Part shown: piece by piece, positions 27,739-37,879 of the stretch | Layout: each line of letters starts with the position of its first letter | How positions within the stretch are numbered: the first letter of the stretch is position 1 | NCBI RefSeq assembly: GCF_000166775.1 | Contig: NC_014720.1 | Span: 1,420,501-1,484,500, forward strand | Origin: Caldicellulosiruptor kronotskyensis 2002 | GTDB lineage: Bacteria; Bacillota; Thermoanaerobacteria; Caldicellulosiruptorales; Caldicellulosiruptoraceae | DNA length: 64,000 bases | Direction: 5' to 3' | Made by a program: the position numbers and the translations under genes | The notes under the pieces: generated by a model | Database searches by the model: none | What the model was told of the DNA's origin: nothing | What the model saw: the letters and a program-made list of their open reading frames with translations, nothing else

Positions 27739-30567
27739 ATGTCAAAAGAGTATATAGTTATAAAAGGTGCAAAAGAACACAACCTCAAAAATATTGATTT
27801 GGTACTTCCACGAGACAAACTTATTGTTTTTACTGGTCTTTCTGGTTCAGGAAAGTCATCTTTGGCGTTTGATACAATCTATGCTGAGGGACAGAGAAGA
27901 TATATAGAATCTCTCTCTTCTTATGCAAGGCAATTTTTAGGAATGATGGAAAAACCAGATGTAGAATACATTGAAGGACTTTCTCCGGCAATTTCAATTG
28001 ACCAAAAGACAACCTCTAAAAATCCACGTTCGACTGTTGGAACAATTACTGAAATTTACGATTATTTGAGGCTTTTGTTTGCAAGAGTTGGAAAACCTCA
28101 TTGCTATATATGTGGAAAACCTATCTCACAGCAAACAGTTGACCAGATGGTAGACGAGGTATTGAAACTTAAAGAGGGGACAAAGATTCAAATACTTGCG
28201 CCAGTTGTAAGAGGAAGAAAAGGTGAGTATCAGAAACTGTTTGAAGACCTGAGAAGGAGCGGGTTTGCAAGAGTTAGAGTAGATGGTATTGTATATGAAC
28301 TTGAAGAAGAGATAAAACTTGATAAGAACAAAAAACATAGTATTGACGTCATTGTGGATAGGCTCATTGTAAAAGAGGGAATAGAATCAAGGCTTGCGGG
28401 TTCAATAGAAACAGCGCTCCAGCTCGCAGGGGGGATTGTAACTGTATCTATTGTTGATGGCGATGAAATTGTGTTTTCACAAAACTTTGCATGTGTAGAC
28501 TGTGGAGTTTCGTATGAAGAGATAACTCCACGTCTTTTTTCTTTCAACACACCATATGGTGCATGCCCAACGTGTATGGGCCTTGGTTATTTGCAAAAGG
28601 TAGACCCTGACCTATTAATTCCAGATAAATCTATCCCAATAGGTCAGGTTGAAATAAATGGGTGGAACTTTACTGAAACAAATTCATATTCAAGAATGAT
28701 TTTGGAATCACTTGCAAAAGAGTATAATTTTAGTTTAAATACTCCTGTTGCAAAACTGGACAAGAAAATATTAGATATCTTTTTATATGGAACAGGTGAG
28801 GAGAAGATAAAAATTTATACTCCACGTGGTATATACTTTGCAAAGTATGAAGGGCTAATAAATAATCTTGAAAGAAGATATAAAGAGACCCAGTCAGAAT
28901 ATGTCAAGCAAGAGATTGAAGAGTATATGAGCACGTTTACATGTCCTGACTGTCAAGGGAAAAGACTTAAAAAAGAGGCTTTGGCGGTTTTGATAGAGGG
29001 TAAATCTATAGCAGATGTTGCTGACATGACGGTGTTACAAGCAAAAGAGTTTCTTAAGAAGTTAAACCTTCAAGGAAAAGATAAAGTAATTGCACAGCCG
29101 ATAATAAAAGAGATTCTGGCAAGACTGGACTTTTTGATAGATGTAGGACTTGATTACTTAACCCTTTCACGGTCAGCTGGCACACTTTCTGGTGGTGAAG
29201 CGCAGAGAATAAGGCTTGCTACCCAGATAGGATCTGGACTTGTTGGAGTTTTGTATATTCTTGATGAGCCAAGTATAGGATTGCATCAGCGTGACAATCA
29301 CAGACTAATAAAAACCCTTAAAAAACTCAGAGATCTTGGCAACACATTGATTGTTGTGGAGCATGATGAGGATACAATAAGGTCAGCTGATTTTATTGTA
29401 GACATTGGACCAGGAGCAGGCGAGCATGGTGGAAGAGTGGTTGCTGCAGGGACATTGGATGATATAATTTCATGTGAAGAGTCTATCACAGGACAGTATC
29501 TTTCCGGAAAGAAAAAGATTGAGATACCTGAGAAAAGAAGAGAACCTGATGGTAGATGGCTTACTATTAAGGGTGCATCAGAAAATAACCTTAAAAATAT
29601 TGATGTTAGCTTTCCTGTTGGACTTTTTACTTGTGTAACTGGTGTTTCAGGCTCAGGCAAAAGTACCCTTGTAAACGAAATACTTTACAAAGCAGCAAGT
29701 ACAATTTTGAACAAGTCCAAAGAAAAACCAGGTAAATTTCAAGAGATAATAGGCCTTGAACATTTTGATAAGGTTATAAATATAGATCAATCACCTATAG
29801 GAAGAACTCCACGTTCGAACCCTGCAACTTACACAGGTGTTTTTGATTATATACGAGAAGTTTTTGCCCAAACGCCCGAGGCAAAGCTCAGAGGTTATAA
29901 GGCAGGAAGATTTAGTTTCAATTTGAAAGGTGGAAGATGTGAAGCTTGTTCGGGAGATGGTATTATAAAGATAGAAATGCATTTTTTACCTGATGTATAC
30001 GTACCGTGCGATGTGTGCAAAGGAAAAAGGTATAACAGAGAGACGTTAGAGGTAAAGTACAAGGATAAGACCATTGCTGATGTGCTTGAAATGACAGTGG
30101 AAGAGGCGTTGGAATTTTTCAAGAACATTCCGAGGATAAAATCCAAGCTTCAAACACTTTATGATGTAGGGCTTGGTTATATAAAACTGGGTCAGCCTTC
30201 CACCACTTTATCTGGTGGAGAAGCGCAGAGAGTAAAACTCGCAACAGAACTTTCTAAAAAAGCAACTGGAAGAACCCTGTATATCTTGGACGAGCCTACA
30301 ACAGGTCTTCACATGGATGACGTCAATAAGTTAATTGCTGTCCTTCAGCGCCTTGTGGATATGGGCAACACAGTAATTGTAATTGAACACAATCTTGATG
30401 TTATAAAAGTTGCAGATTATATAATTGATTTGGGACCAGAGGGTGGAGATAAAGGCGGCGAGGTAGTTGTGTGTGGCAGCCCGGAAGAGGTTGCTATGTG
30501 CGAAAGGTCATATACAGGAATGTTTTTAAAGGAAATATTGAAAGATAGAATTTATGCTAAAAAATAG
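27739..30567 (+). CDS. uvrA: Excinuclease ABC subunit A
   Basis: 942 residues, DNA damage-recognition ATPase. Two ABC modules: Walker [15 protein letters not shown] in the first and [13 protein letters not shown] in the second. The signatures are [19 protein letters not shown] and [19 protein letters not shown]. Zinc-binding CxxC pairs occur at [34 protein letters not shown] and [20 protein letters not shown] 27739 is chosen for its GGAGGAG site 9 nt upstream; a TTG 18 nt earlier lies before that site. It is co-transcribed with uvrB and closed by a bidirectional terminator. Confidence 0.98.
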   Translation: MSKEYIVIKGAKEHNLKNIDLVLPRDKLIVFTGLSGSGKSSLAFDTIYAEGQRRYIESLSSYARQFLGMMEKPDVEYIEGLSPAISIDQKTTSKNPRSTVGTITEIYDYLRLLFARVGKPHCYICGKPISQQTVDQMVDEVLKLKEGTKIQILAPVVRGRKGEYQKLFEDLRRSGFARVRVDGIVYELEEEIKLDKNKKHSIDVIVDRLIVKEGIESRLAGSIETALQLAGGIVTVSIVDGDEIVFSQNFACVDCGVSYEEITPRLFSFNTPYGACPTCMGLGYLQKVDPDLLIPDKSIPIGQVEINGWNFTETNSYSRMILESLAKEYNFSLNTPVAKLDKKILDIFLYGTGEEKIKIYTPRGIYFAKYEGLINNLERRYKETQSEYVKQEIEEYMSTFTCPDCQGKRLKKEALAVLIEGKSIADVADMTVLQAKEFLKKLNLQGKDKVIAQPIIKEILARLDFLIDVGLDYLTLSRSAGTLSGGEAQRIRLATQIGSGLVGVLYILDEPSIGLHQRDNHRLIKTLKKLRDLGNTLIVVEHDEDTIRSADFIVDIGPGAGEHGGRVVAAGTLDDIISCEESITGQYLSGKKKIEIPEKRREPDGRWLTIKGASENNLKNIDVSFPVGLFTCVTGVSGSGKSTLVNEILYKAASTILNKSKEKPGKFQEIIGLEHFDKVINIDQSPIGRTPRSNPATYTGVFDYIREVFAQTPEAKLRGYKAGRFSFNLKGGRCEACSGDGIIKIEMHFLPDVYVPCDVCKGKRYNRETLEVKYKDKTIADVLEMTVEEALEFFKNIPRIKSKLQTLYDVGLGYIKLGQPSTTLSGGEAQRVKLATELSKKATGRTLYILDEPTTGLHMDDVNKLIAVLQRLVDMGNTVIVIEHNLDVIKVADYIIDLGPEGGDKGGEVVVCGSPEEVAMCERSYTGMFLKEILKDRIYAKK

Positions 30568-30595
30568 GCGGAGCATTTTTCAGCTCCGCTTTTTA
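30568..30595. terminator. Bidirectional terminator between uvrA and the oxidoreductase
   Basis: GCGGAGC (30568-30574) pairs with GCTCCGC (30583-30589). T-runs follow on both strands, serving the two convergent genes. Confidence 0.85.
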
Positions 30596-31774
30596 TTTTA
30601 AAAGGTTTTCCAACAATTTTATGTCAACATGACTATTTAAAAACTTAGAAAGCTGCAAATGTGTTTTGGTATCATTTAAGAGAAGGTAGGCAGTTAACTT
30701 GTCGTTTTTTACCACAAACTTTTTATAAATCATTTTACTCTTGTCTAAAAATTCAAGTATATTTGCATCTTGCAGATTTTGCATATCACCTGCAGAAACA
30801 ATTTCAAGTCCAAACGCTTTTAGGAAATATGGCAGTGGCATATTTTGATAGAAGGTTTCAAATCCCAAAATATTTTTTGCAACTATTTTTGCACTCTCTA
30901 AAGCAAACGTCCATGTTCCGGGATTTTGACCGTCAATGTGGGCAACATCACCACAAGCATACACGTTTGAAATCTTGGTCTGCATTTTGTAATTAACTTC
31001 AATTCCCTTTTTGCTATTCAAAATATTCTCAGGGGACTTTATAAACTCAGTATTTGGTACAACTCCAGTCGAAAAAATAAGTATATCACATTCAATAGCC
31101 TGACCACTTGAAAGTGTTATTTTCAAACCGCTTTGAAAAGGTTCAGCGTTCTCAATTTTATTATTCAAAATTATCTTAATTCCTTTTTTTACAATATGTT
31201 CTCCCAGAAGAAAAGAGGCAACTTCGTCCAACTGCTTTGGTAATATCCTTTCACTCAGTTCAATTATTATTATTTCCTTACCCTCAAGTGCAGATGCAAG
31301 TTCTAATCCCAAAAGTCCAGCACCAACAATTACAACTTTGCCAGCCTGTAACAGTCTTTTTTTAAGCGCAAGCAAATCTTCATAGTTTCTAAATGTGAAG
31401 ACAAAGTTTTGCAGATCTTTGTTTTGCAGATGCTCAGGAAGGTAGGGTTTTGAGCCTGAAGCAATAATAAGATAGTTCCACTCTATATTTTGACCCCGTG
31501 AAACCACAAATTTTTCTTTTAAATTACATTCTTCAACCTTACTATTCAACATCAATTTTATATTGTTTATTTGGTACCACTCTAAAGATTTCAAGAAGAA
31601 CTTTTCATCTATGGGATTTTGAAGATAATGTCCAAGTCTCAACCTATAATAAGGCAAGACCTTTTCATCACTTAAGATACAAACTGACATATTCTTGTTC
31701 TCTTTTCTTATCTGTTCTGCAATGGTTACACCGGCAGGTCCTCCACCAATTACAACAATATCATACTTTTCCAT
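30593..31774 (-). CDS. NAD(P)H/FAD-dependent oxidoreductase, NADH:rubredoxin oxidoreductase-like
   Basis: 393 residues. FAD-binding GGGPAG at residues 10-15 (IVVIGGGPAGVTIAEQ), ASGSKPYLP, NAD(P)H-binding GAGLLGLELASALEG at about 150-165, and the second FAD motif VYACGDVAHID. There is no redox-active CxxxxC pair or NADH-oxidase cysteine. The family is pyridine nucleotide-disulfide oxidoreductase class III without disulfide, as in clostridial NROR. It lies 18 nt downstream of the flavodiiron gene, and a rubredoxin is encoded at 20379, so NADH-rubredoxin-flavodiiron electron transfer to O2 or H2O2 is a sound inference. A nitrite-reductase-like partner role is less likely. Confidence 0.85.
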   Translation of the reverse strand: MEKYDIVVIGGGPAGVTIAEQIRKENKNMSVCILSDEKVLPYYRLRLGHYLQNPIDEKFFLKSLEWYQINNIKLMLNSKVEECNLKEKFVVSRGQNIEWNYLIIASGSKPYLPEHLQNKDLQNFVFTFRNYEDLLALKKRLLQAGKVVIVGAGLLGLELASALEGKEIIIIELSERILPKQLDEVASFLLGEHIVKKGIKIILNNKIENAEPFQSGLKITLSSGQAIECDILIFSTGVVPNTEFIKSPENILNSKKGIEVNYKMQTKISNVYACGDVAHIDGQNPGTWTFALESAKIVAKNILGFETFYQNMPLPYFLKAFGLEIVSAGDMQNLQDANILEFLDKSKMIYKKFVVKNDKLTAYLLLNDTKTHLQLSKFLNSHVDIKLLENLLK

Positions 31775-31792
31775 TGCATATGCACCAGCTTT

Positions 31793-32995
31793 TTATTCTT
31801 TTATCTTTTCAGCAAATAGTATACCAAATTCAAAAGATTTTTTTAACTCATCTTCGTTTGGCTTGAAATTCACCTTTAACCCGGGCTGGATTACTTTTAA
31901 TCTTAGCTGCTTAAGACGGCTTTCAATATTTGGCACAGCTTCACCGCTCCATCCGTATGAACCAAATGCAGCTGCTACCTTTCCGCCGTGAACAATTGGA
32001 TTTAATCTCGTGAGTATATCATATATAGGTGGGAGGGCATCTGAGTTTATGGTTGGCGAACCAAACAAAACACCGTTTGCAAAATAGATTTTCTCTACAA
32101 TTTCTTCAAGTTTGTGTTCAATTGCGTTGTATACAAAGACATCTACCCCACTTTGCTCAATACCTTCTGCAATCTTTTTTGCAAGCATTTCTGTGTATCC
32201 ATACGCTGATACATATACTATCACAACATAAGGTTTAGACGGCTTTTCTGAAAGCTTTTCAGACCATGATTTATATAACGAAATCAAATCCTCTCTATAA
32301 TTTGTTAATATAGGACCGTGTCCTGGAGCAATTATATCAATTTCTAAATCTTTTATCTTATCTATTGCTTGCAGGACATAACTTTTAAACGGTGACATAA
32401 TAACGTCGTAGTAATACTTGTAGGCATCCATAAAACCTTCTTTTTGGTTTTGCATGACCCAGTTTATATCAAGGTTTTCAGTACTAAAATGGCAGCCAAA
32501 AGAGTCACAGGTAAAAAGAATTTTGTCTTCAACCAAATACGTATAAATGGAATCAGGCCAGTGCAAAAAAGGAGCAGAAATAAATTTTAAAGTTTTATTC
32601 CCAAGAGAAACCACGTCATTATGATTGATAATTTGAGCTTGAAAATCTTTATTTGCAATCTTTTTTAAAAATTTAATTGCGGTGCTGCTTCCAAACACTT
32701 TTATATTGGGGTTTATCTCTAAAAGTTTCTCAATTGACCCTGAGTGGTCAGGTTCTGTATGGTTTATTATCAAATAGTCTATTTTTTCTGGTGAGATAAC
32801 CTCTTTTATATTGTCTAAAAATTGATTAAAAAACTTATATTTAACATTTTCAATCAAAGCTATTTTTTCATTTCCAATAACCAAATAAGAATTATAGGTA
32901 GTCCCATATTTAGTGTACATTACAATATCAAATATCCTCAAGCTTGGATCTTGTACACCGACTGAGTAAACTCCATCTCTTAGTTTGGTGTGCAT
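31793..32995 (-). CDS. Flavodiiron protein (A-type flavoprotein), oxygen/NO reductase
   Basis: 400 residues. The N-terminal metallo-beta-lactamase-like domain has the diiron ligands His79, Glu81, Asp83 and His84 in NHTEPDHSG, then FLHWPDS, CDSFGCHF and PGHGPIL. The C-terminal flavodoxin domain starts at about residue 252 (VVIVYVSAYGYTEMLAKKI; FGSPTINSDALP) and binds FMN. Such enzymes reduce O2 to water or NO to N2O in anaerobes. A CGGAGGGAAAG ribosome binding site precedes the ATG on the minus strand. It is the first gene of a two-gene operon with the NROR-like protein. Confidence 0.95.
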   Translation of the reverse strand: MHTKLRDGVYSVGVQDPSLRIFDIVMYTKYGTTYNSYLVIGNEKIALIENVKYKFFNQFLDNIKEVISPEKIDYLIINHTEPDHSGSIEKLLEINPNIKVFGSSTAIKFLKKIANKDFQAQIINHNDVVSLGNKTLKFISAPFLHWPDSIYTYLVEDKILFTCDSFGCHFSTENLDINWVMQNQKEGFMDAYKYYYDVIMSPFKSYVLQAIDKIKDLEIDIIAPGHGPILTNYREDLISLYKSWSEKLSEKPSKPYVVIVYVSAYGYTEMLAKKIAEGIEQSGVDVFVYNAIEHKLEEIVEKIYFANGVLFGSPTINSDALPPIYDILTRLNPIVHGGKVAAAFGSYGWSGEAVPNIESRLKQLRLKVIQPGLKVNFKPNEDELKKSFEFGILFAEKIKE

Positions 32996-33145
32996 TTTTC
33001 TTTCCCTCCGCTTTCTAAGGATGATTTTTTAATATTCAAAATTATTTATACCCTAATATTTTTTCAGTAAACAAGTAGTGATAGAAAATGTACTTGAATA
33101 ATATATTTTAGTAGAAACATTATTTGGCAAAGGAGATAATAAAAT

Positions 33146-33763
33146 ATGCTTAGCAAGGTTTCAAACAGGTTTTTAGCTGTTACAATTTTAGCTATATTTG
33201 TTATTGCATTAGTAGGAATAATATCCAACAAAAGCCTGGAAAGTTCAAAATTAACCTCTACAGAAGTCAAAAAAAATTCTTCTGTGCCAGCATCTGAGCA
33301 AGTTTCAAAAACTGAGGGGTTGAAAGGTTATTTGCAGGTTATGGTTGTTGATAGTAAAACTGGTCTTCCTGTTGAAGGTGCAAGTGTAGTGTTTTCAAAT
33401 TTGGATCAGCTATACACCACAGGCAAAGATGGGAAGACCCAGATTATTCCCATGCAGATTAAAGCCTCAGAATCTTCAAAGTTCCTATCGCAGCCATATG
33501 AAGAAGTGGTAATTGGAGTATTTAAACAGGGATATGCTGATTACATTTTGATGGGTTCAAAGGTTCGTCCTACCACTCAAGATAAACCACAACTAAAAAT
33601 AATTAGGGTAGTAAAGGCATCAACTCCTACAACAACGCCTGTTTTTGCAATGGAAAAGTATTCTGCTGATGTTGCGAAAGAAGTGATGAACAAGATGAAA
33701 GAAAAACTCAACTCACTCGCGAACACCTCACAAGAAGTTGAAGAAATAGAGATAACAGAATAA
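33146..33763 (+). CDS. Membrane-anchored protein with carboxypeptidase-regulatory-like domain
   Basis: 205 residues. A signal-anchor helix at about 8-27 (FLAVTILAIFVIALVGIIS) is followed by a short low-complexity S/K linker. A beta-rich region from about 58 to 145 resembles a CarboxypepD_reg-like / Ig-like fold (GYLQVMVVDSKTGLPVEGAS, TTGKDGKTQIIPM, VIGVFKQGYADYIL). The tail is helical and acidic (EVMNKMKEKLNS ... EEIEITE). There is no catalytic motif. It is expected to face outward. AAAGGAGAT precedes ATG 33146. It has its own terminator, so it is probably a single-gene unit. Function unknown. Confidence 0.7.
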   Translation: MLSKVSNRFLAVTILAIFVIALVGIISNKSLESSKLTSTEVKKNSSVPASEQVSKTEGLKGYLQVMVVDSKTGLPVEGASVVFSNLDQLYTTGKDGKTQIIPMQIKASESSKFLSQPYEEVVIGVFKQGYADYILMGSKVRPTTQDKPQLKIIRVVKASTPTTTPVFAMEKYSADVAKEVMNKMKEKLNSLANTSQEVEEIEITE

Positions 33764-33792
33764 AGTGCCTTGTAAAAAGGCACTCTTTTTTT
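33764..33792 (+). terminator. Terminator after the anchored protein gene
   Basis: AGTGCCTT (33764-33771) pairs with AAGGCACT (33777-33784), followed by a C and seven T residues. Confidence 0.88.
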
Positions 33793-33850
33793 ATATAATA
33801 GAGCTTGAACATTTGAAGTGCACTTTTTATTTAGAAGGGTTTTGACAGCA

Positions 33851-34813
33851 ATGAATGATGAAGTTCTGATTCTCTTAAAAAATTTTCTGTTTCTTTTCGC
33901 TATTGTATTTATAGGTTTTATGGGAACAAAGCTAAATTTGATTTCAAATACAGTAAAAGACTCTGTAAGTGAACTTATTGTAAAAGTGACAGCACCTATT
34001 TTGCTTTTTACAACAATAAGTAGCAAACCTTATTCCTCTCAAGTAGTAAAAAATGTATTTATTTTGATACTTTCAGCGTTTATTGGAATTATTGTTTTGC
34101 TTCTGCTTGGTTACATAACAGGGTCTTTATTTAAACTCAAAGGAAAAACTTTTTACACTCATATTTTTTGTTCAGCTTTTGGCAACACAGGATTTTTGTC
34201 CTTTCCCCTGTTATATTCAATCTTTGGTGAAAAAGGGGTTTTCTTTGCAGCAAGTTACAATATAATGCATGATTTTTTGGCATGGTCATTAGGACTTTCA
34301 ATAATAAGCCGGCACAATCGTGAGAAAACTAAATTTGGGTTTGTTAATGCAAATTCTATTGCTGTCTTTGTTGCATTTATCATTTATCTCATAAAGGGGA
34401 TATTGCCATATAACATAAAAAGTTTATATGACAAAGTGTTTCTGACAATTTATGACGCATTAAATCCTTTTGGAAAAACCACAATTTATCTTTCAATGTT
34501 TTTCATTGGATGTTTGCTGGCAGAAGTATCGTTAAAAGAAACATTGAAAACTTTTTCTGCCTACGTAATAATACTGTTTAAGATGATCTTATTGCCACTT
34601 GGTATTATGTACCTTACAAATTATTTACCAATAGACAATTTTACAAGACTTATAATCATACTTCAGACAGGAATGCCAACTGCTATAATAAGTTCTGTGC
34701 TTTCTTACAGGTATGACGGCGATAGCCACTATGCTACCCGGACTATATTCATAACAACTATTTTTTCACTCATAACAATCCCTTTACTGGTGTTTCTATA
34801 CTATCATATTTAA
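33851..34813 (+). CDS. AEC-family transporter (auxin efflux carrier-like permease)
   Basis: 320 residues with about ten hydrophobic helices in two halves. The first half has VFIGFMGTKLNLISNTVKDSVSELIVKVTAPILLF, typical of the family (a GxxxxKxxxxxxxxxxxLxxxxxxxxxPxLLF pattern). The second half begins near NPFGKTTIYLSMFFIGCLLAE, and QTGMPTAIISSVLS is the conserved MP loop. Bacterial members export or import malonate, malate and related acids; the substrate here is unknown. I chose ATG 33851 with AGAAGGG 10 nt upstream; an in-frame ATG at 33818 lacks a site. Confidence 0.85.
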   Translation: MNDEVLILLKNFLFLFAIVFIGFMGTKLNLISNTVKDSVSELIVKVTAPILLFTTISSKPYSSQVVKNVFILILSAFIGIIVLLLLGYITGSLFKLKGKTFYTHIFCSAFGNTGFLSFPLLYSIFGEKGVFFAASYNIMHDFLAWSLGLSIISRHNREKTKFGFVNANSIAVFVAFIIYLIKGILPYNIKSLYDKVFLTIYDALNPFGKTTIYLSMFFIGCLLAEVSLKETLKTFSAYVIILFKMILLPLGIMYLTNYLPIDNFTRLIIILQTGMPTAIISSVLSYRYDGDSHYATRTIFITTIFSLITIPLLVFLYYHI

Positions 34814-34841
34814 TAACTTTATGAAGAAAGGATGAGAAAGT

Positions 34842-36377
34842 TTGCAACATGAGATTGTAATAGTTCTGGACTTTGGTGGTCAATATAACCAGCTTATTGC
34901 AAGAAGAGTAAGAGAATGCGGAGTATACTGTGAAATTTGGCCATACGACACACCTCTTGAAAAGATAATTAGTAAAAATCCAAAAGGAATTATATTTACA
35001 GGTGGACCATCAAGTGTATACGAGCCAAACGCTCCTATGATTGACAAAGAACTGTTCGAAAAAGGTATTCCAATACTTGGGATATGTTATGGAAACCAGT
35101 TAATTGCTCATATTATGGGAGGAAAAGTGTCAAGGGCGCTATTTAGAGAGTATGGAAAGACGCATATAAAATACGATATTACTTCTCCTCTTTTCAGCGG
35201 AATACCTGAACATTCTGTGTGTTGGATGAGCCACACAGATTTTGTAGAAAAACTTCCAGAGGGGTTTAAAGCTTTGGCATCCACCGAAAATTGTTCTATT
35301 GCAGCATTTGGGGATGATACCAGAAAAATATATGGTGTTCAGTTTCATCCTGAGGTTGTCCATACCGAATATGGTCAGAAAATTATAGAAAACTTTTTAT
35401 TTAACATTTGTAATTGCCATGGTGATTGGAAAACCTCATCATTTATTGAGGAAAAGGTAAATGAGATAAAAGATATTGTAGGCAACCAAAAAGTGGTATG
35501 TGCCCTTTCAGGTGGTGTTGACTCTTCTGTTGCAGCAGTCCTTGTTCACAAAGCTATAGGGAAAAATCTTTATTGCATATTTGTTGACCATGGTCTTTTG
35601 AGAAAGGGCGAAGCTGAAGAAGTTATGAGTGTTTTTAAAGATCAATTTGACATGAATGTAATCAAGGTTGATGCAAAAGACAGGTTTTTGGAGGCTTTAA
35701 GAGGTGTTACTGATCCAGAAGAAAAACGAAAGATTATTGGAAGGGAATTTATCAGAGTATTTGAAGAAGAAGCAGAAAAGCTTGGAGATATAAAGTTTTT
35801 GGTGCAGGGTACTATTTATCCTGACGTGGTTGAAAGCGGGGTTGGCAAGGCTGCAACTATAAAAAGCCACCACAATGTTGGTGGTCTTCCTGAAAAAATA
35901 AAATTCGAACAAATAATTGAACCTCTCAGAGAGTTGTTTAAAGACGAAGTGAGAAGGGTAGGAATAGAATTAGGAATACCTGAAAAGATTGTCAAAAGGC
36001 AGCCTTTTCCTGGACCTGGTCTTGCAATAAGAATAATTGGAGAGGTTACAGAGGAAAAATTGGACATACTGCGCGAGGTTGATTGGATCTTTAGAAAAGA
36101 GATTGAACAGAGCGGCCTTGACAATGAAATATGGCAGTACTTTGCAGTTTTAACTAATATGAAAAGTGTTGGTGTAATGGGTGATGAGAGAACATATGAT
36201 TACACAGTTGCTCTAAGAGCTGTTACAAGTATTGATGGAATGACAGCTGACTGGGCTAAAATACCTTATGAGATTTTAGAGAGAGTTTCAAATGAGATTG
36301 TAAACAGTGTGAAAAAGGTCAACAGGGTGGTGTATGACATCACTTCAAAACCTCCTGCTACAATTGAATGGGAATAA
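34842..36377 (+). CDS. guaA: GMP synthase (glutamine-hydrolysing)
   Basis: 511 residues. It converts XMP to GMP. Glutaminase domain about 1-190 with [11 protein letters not shown], nucleophile Cys in [11 protein letters not shown] and [11 protein letters not shown]-pyrophosphatase domain with the PP-loop [12 protein letters not shown] and [12 protein letters not shown]-terminal dimerisation domain with [13 protein letters not shown] and ending [13 protein letters not shown]. The start is TTG 34842 after AAAGGATGAG. It stands apart from the pur cluster and guaB is not in the window. No terminator-like hairpin is seen after it. Confidence 0.97.
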   Translation: MQHEIVIVLDFGGQYNQLIARRVRECGVYCEIWPYDTPLEKIISKNPKGIIFTGGPSSVYEPNAPMIDKELFEKGIPILGICYGNQLIAHIMGGKVSRALFREYGKTHIKYDITSPLFSGIPEHSVCWMSHTDFVEKLPEGFKALASTENCSIAAFGDDTRKIYGVQFHPEVVHTEYGQKIIENFLFNICNCHGDWKTSSFIEEKVNEIKDIVGNQKVVCALSGGVDSSVAAVLVHKAIGKNLYCIFVDHGLLRKGEAEEVMSVFKDQFDMNVIKVDAKDRFLEALRGVTDPEEKRKIIGREFIRVFEEEAEKLGDIKFLVQGTIYPDVVESGVGKAATIKSHHNVGGLPEKIKFEQIIEPLRELFKDEVRRVGIELGIPEKIVKRQPFPGPGLAIRIIGEVTEEKLDILREVDWIFRKEIEQSGLDNEIWQYFAVLTNMKSVGVMGDERTYDYTVALRAVTSIDGMTADWAKIPYEILERVSNEIVNSVKKVNRVVYDITSKPPATIEWE

Positions 36378-36398
36378 CAAAAAATTTTTTTGATGGGC

Positions 36399-36427
36399 TT
36401 GAAATTTCTCACAGAAGGGTGTAACAT
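36399..36427 (+). promoter_or_regulatory. Possible promoter of the ATP synthase operon
   Basis: TTGAAA (36399-36404) and TAACAT (36422-36427) are 17 bp apart. The -10 matches the consensus at four of six positions. Between it and the first start codon, TTCTCT (36439-36444) can pair with AGAGAA (36454-36459), the latter overlapping the RBS region. Confidence 0.35.
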
Positions 36428-36464
36428 ATTTATAAGTTTTCTCTTCGGAAAGTAGAGAAGTAAA

Positions 36465-36839
36465 ATGAGGCTTTATGTGGTAAGCTTGACTTTAAAGTTA
36501 GTTTCACTTATCTATTTGTGCTTGTGTTTGAGCTTATATATATATTCAAAGAGAGCAGATGTTTTGTTAATTTCAGTAGCAATAAGTTTTTTGTTTATTT
36601 GTACAATCTATACTTTGGCTAAAGTGGTCCAAGGAATTCTTTCAAAACAATTTAGTATAATCTACTTTATAAGTCACTATTTAATTGTTATTCTGTTAAT
36701 TTTTTTGGTCTCTTTTATATCCGTTTACAATATCACAAAAACCATATACATTGTGGTTCTTCTAATAAGCTATCCTATAGCCTTGCTACTTTCATTTTCT
36801 ATTGCCTATGTTTACTCAAAAAAGCTCTCAAGGAAGTGA
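36465..36839 (+). CDS. Four-helix membrane protein at the head of the atp operon (AtpI-like)
   Basis: 124 residues with four predicted transmembrane helices (about 5-25, 32-55, 68-90, 95-117) and few charges. Sequence identity to AtpI cannot be judged by eye. Its position just before atpB, the size, and the two helical hairpins match ATP synthase protein I, which helps c-ring assembly and may carry Mg2+. It is 8 nt or less from atpB. Call is from context and topology. Confidence 0.6.
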   Translation: MRLYVVSLTLKLVSLIYLCLCLSLYIYSKRADVLLISVAISFLFICTIYTLAKVVQGILSKQFSIIYFISHYLIVILLIFLVSFISVYNITKTIYIVVLLISYPIALLLSFSIAYVYSKKLSRK

Positions 36840-36847
36840 AGCGAAAG

Positions 36848-37528
36848 ATGGGCGAAAGTGTATTGAAGATTTTATTTACCATCCCTATTGGGAAAGGTAT
36901 ACCTGTGAGAGTTGCTGTTGTAGAAATGTGGGTTGTGATGTTATTTTTGATTGCTCTTGCTTTTTACCTAACATCTAATATGAAACTTGTTCCTACGAGA
37001 AAGCAAATGATCGCTGAATTTATTGTTGATTCTATGAATAAGATAACAAAAAACTTTTTGGGTCACTATTGGCGTATTTTTTCACCATATTTAGGGACTC
37101 TGTTTTTGTTCTTACTAAGTTTGAATCTGTTAGGGCTTTTCGGTTTTCAGCCACCAACAAGTAACTTGAACGTTACTGCAAGTTTTGGTGTAATGTCTAT
37201 CCTGGTATTAATAATTTCAACCATGATACTTAAGAACCCTTTGAGGTGGTTTTTAAGTCATTTTAAACCCATCATTATTATTTTCCCATTTAAATTTTTG
37301 GATTATTTCACAAGGACTCTTTCTTTATCTGCTCGATTATTCGGAAATATTCTTGCTGGGACTACCATCATGGAGCTCATTTACCATGGCCTTATAAAGT
37401 CCCACATACCTCCTGTTGGTATTCCAGCAGTAGCAAGTATATATTTTGATATATTTGACGGAGTTCTTCAGGCAACAATTTTTACATTTCTATCTTTAAT
37501 TTACCTTTACGAAGCCTTAGAAGAATAA
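36848..37528 (+). CDS. atpB: ATP synthase Fo subunit a
   Basis: About 226 residues, with five or six hydrophobic helices. The essential Arg of the proton path is in the helix TLSLSARLFGNILAG, with the conserved downstream segment ATIFTFLSLIYLYEAL. NLLGLFGFQPPTSNLNVT is the usual second-half marker. ATG 36848 is preferred: the AAGGAAGTGA site ends 8 nt before it, while a GTG at 36836 overlaps that site. Confidence 0.93.
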   Translation: MGESVLKILFTIPIGKGIPVRVAVVEMWVVMLFLIALAFYLTSNMKLVPTRKQMIAEFIVDSMNKITKNFLGHYWRIFSPYLGTLFLFLLSLNLLGLFGFQPPTSNLNVTASFGVMSILVLIISTMILKNPLRWFLSHFKPIIIIFPFKFLDYFTRTLSLSARLFGNILAGTTIMELIYHGLIKSHIPPVGIPAVASIYFDIFDGVLQATIFTFLSLIYLYEALEE

Positions 37529-37554
37529 TCTATTAATTTTTGGAGGTGTTTTAA

Positions 37555-37770
37555 ATGACAGCATTGGCAGCTGGTATAGCAATGTTGGCAGGTTTGGGTG
37601 TAGGTATTGGTATTGGTATTGCAACTGCAAAAGCATCCGAAGCAGTTGGCCGCCAACCAGAAGCACAAGGAAGAATTATGCCGATCTTTTTCCTTGGTGC
37701 AGCTCTTGCAGAAGCAGTTGCTATTTACAGTTTTGTTATTGCAATATTATTAGTTTTAAAGGTTAAATAA
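37555..37770 (+). CDS. atpE: ATP synthase Fo subunit c
   Basis: 71 residues forming a helical hairpin with the RQPEA loop at 33-37. The ion-carrying carboxylate is Glu53 in [13 protein letters not shown]. By alignment to the Ilyobacter Na+ enzyme, the Gln32 position is Ile20 and the Ser66 position is Ala54, so Na+ ligands are missing and proton coupling is expected. The first helix is glycine-rich ([10 protein letters not shown]), as needed for tight ring packing. TTTTGGAGGTG provides a strong RBS, fitting the high copy number of c. Confidence 0.95.
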   Translation: MTALAAGIAMLAGLGVGIGIGIATAKASEAVGRQPEAQGRIMPIFFLGAALAEAVAIYSFVIAILLVLKVK

Positions 37771-37771
37771 G

Positions 37772-37796
37772 CGCTCTCCATACTTTTTGGGGAGCG
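37772..37796 (+). promoter_or_regulatory. Intercistronic hairpin after atpE
   Basis: CGCTCTCC (37772-37779) pairs with GGGGAGCG (37789-37796), 8 bp with one G-U, loop of 9 nt. No T-run follows directly, so partial attenuation or 3'-end protection is more likely than full termination. Confidence 0.5.
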
Positions 37797-37879
37797 TCAT
37801 CTCTTTTACATGCCTGAATATTACTAAAAAAGCAAACATTCCTAATAATCGCAGACTAAAAAGGAGATGGTATAATAAA

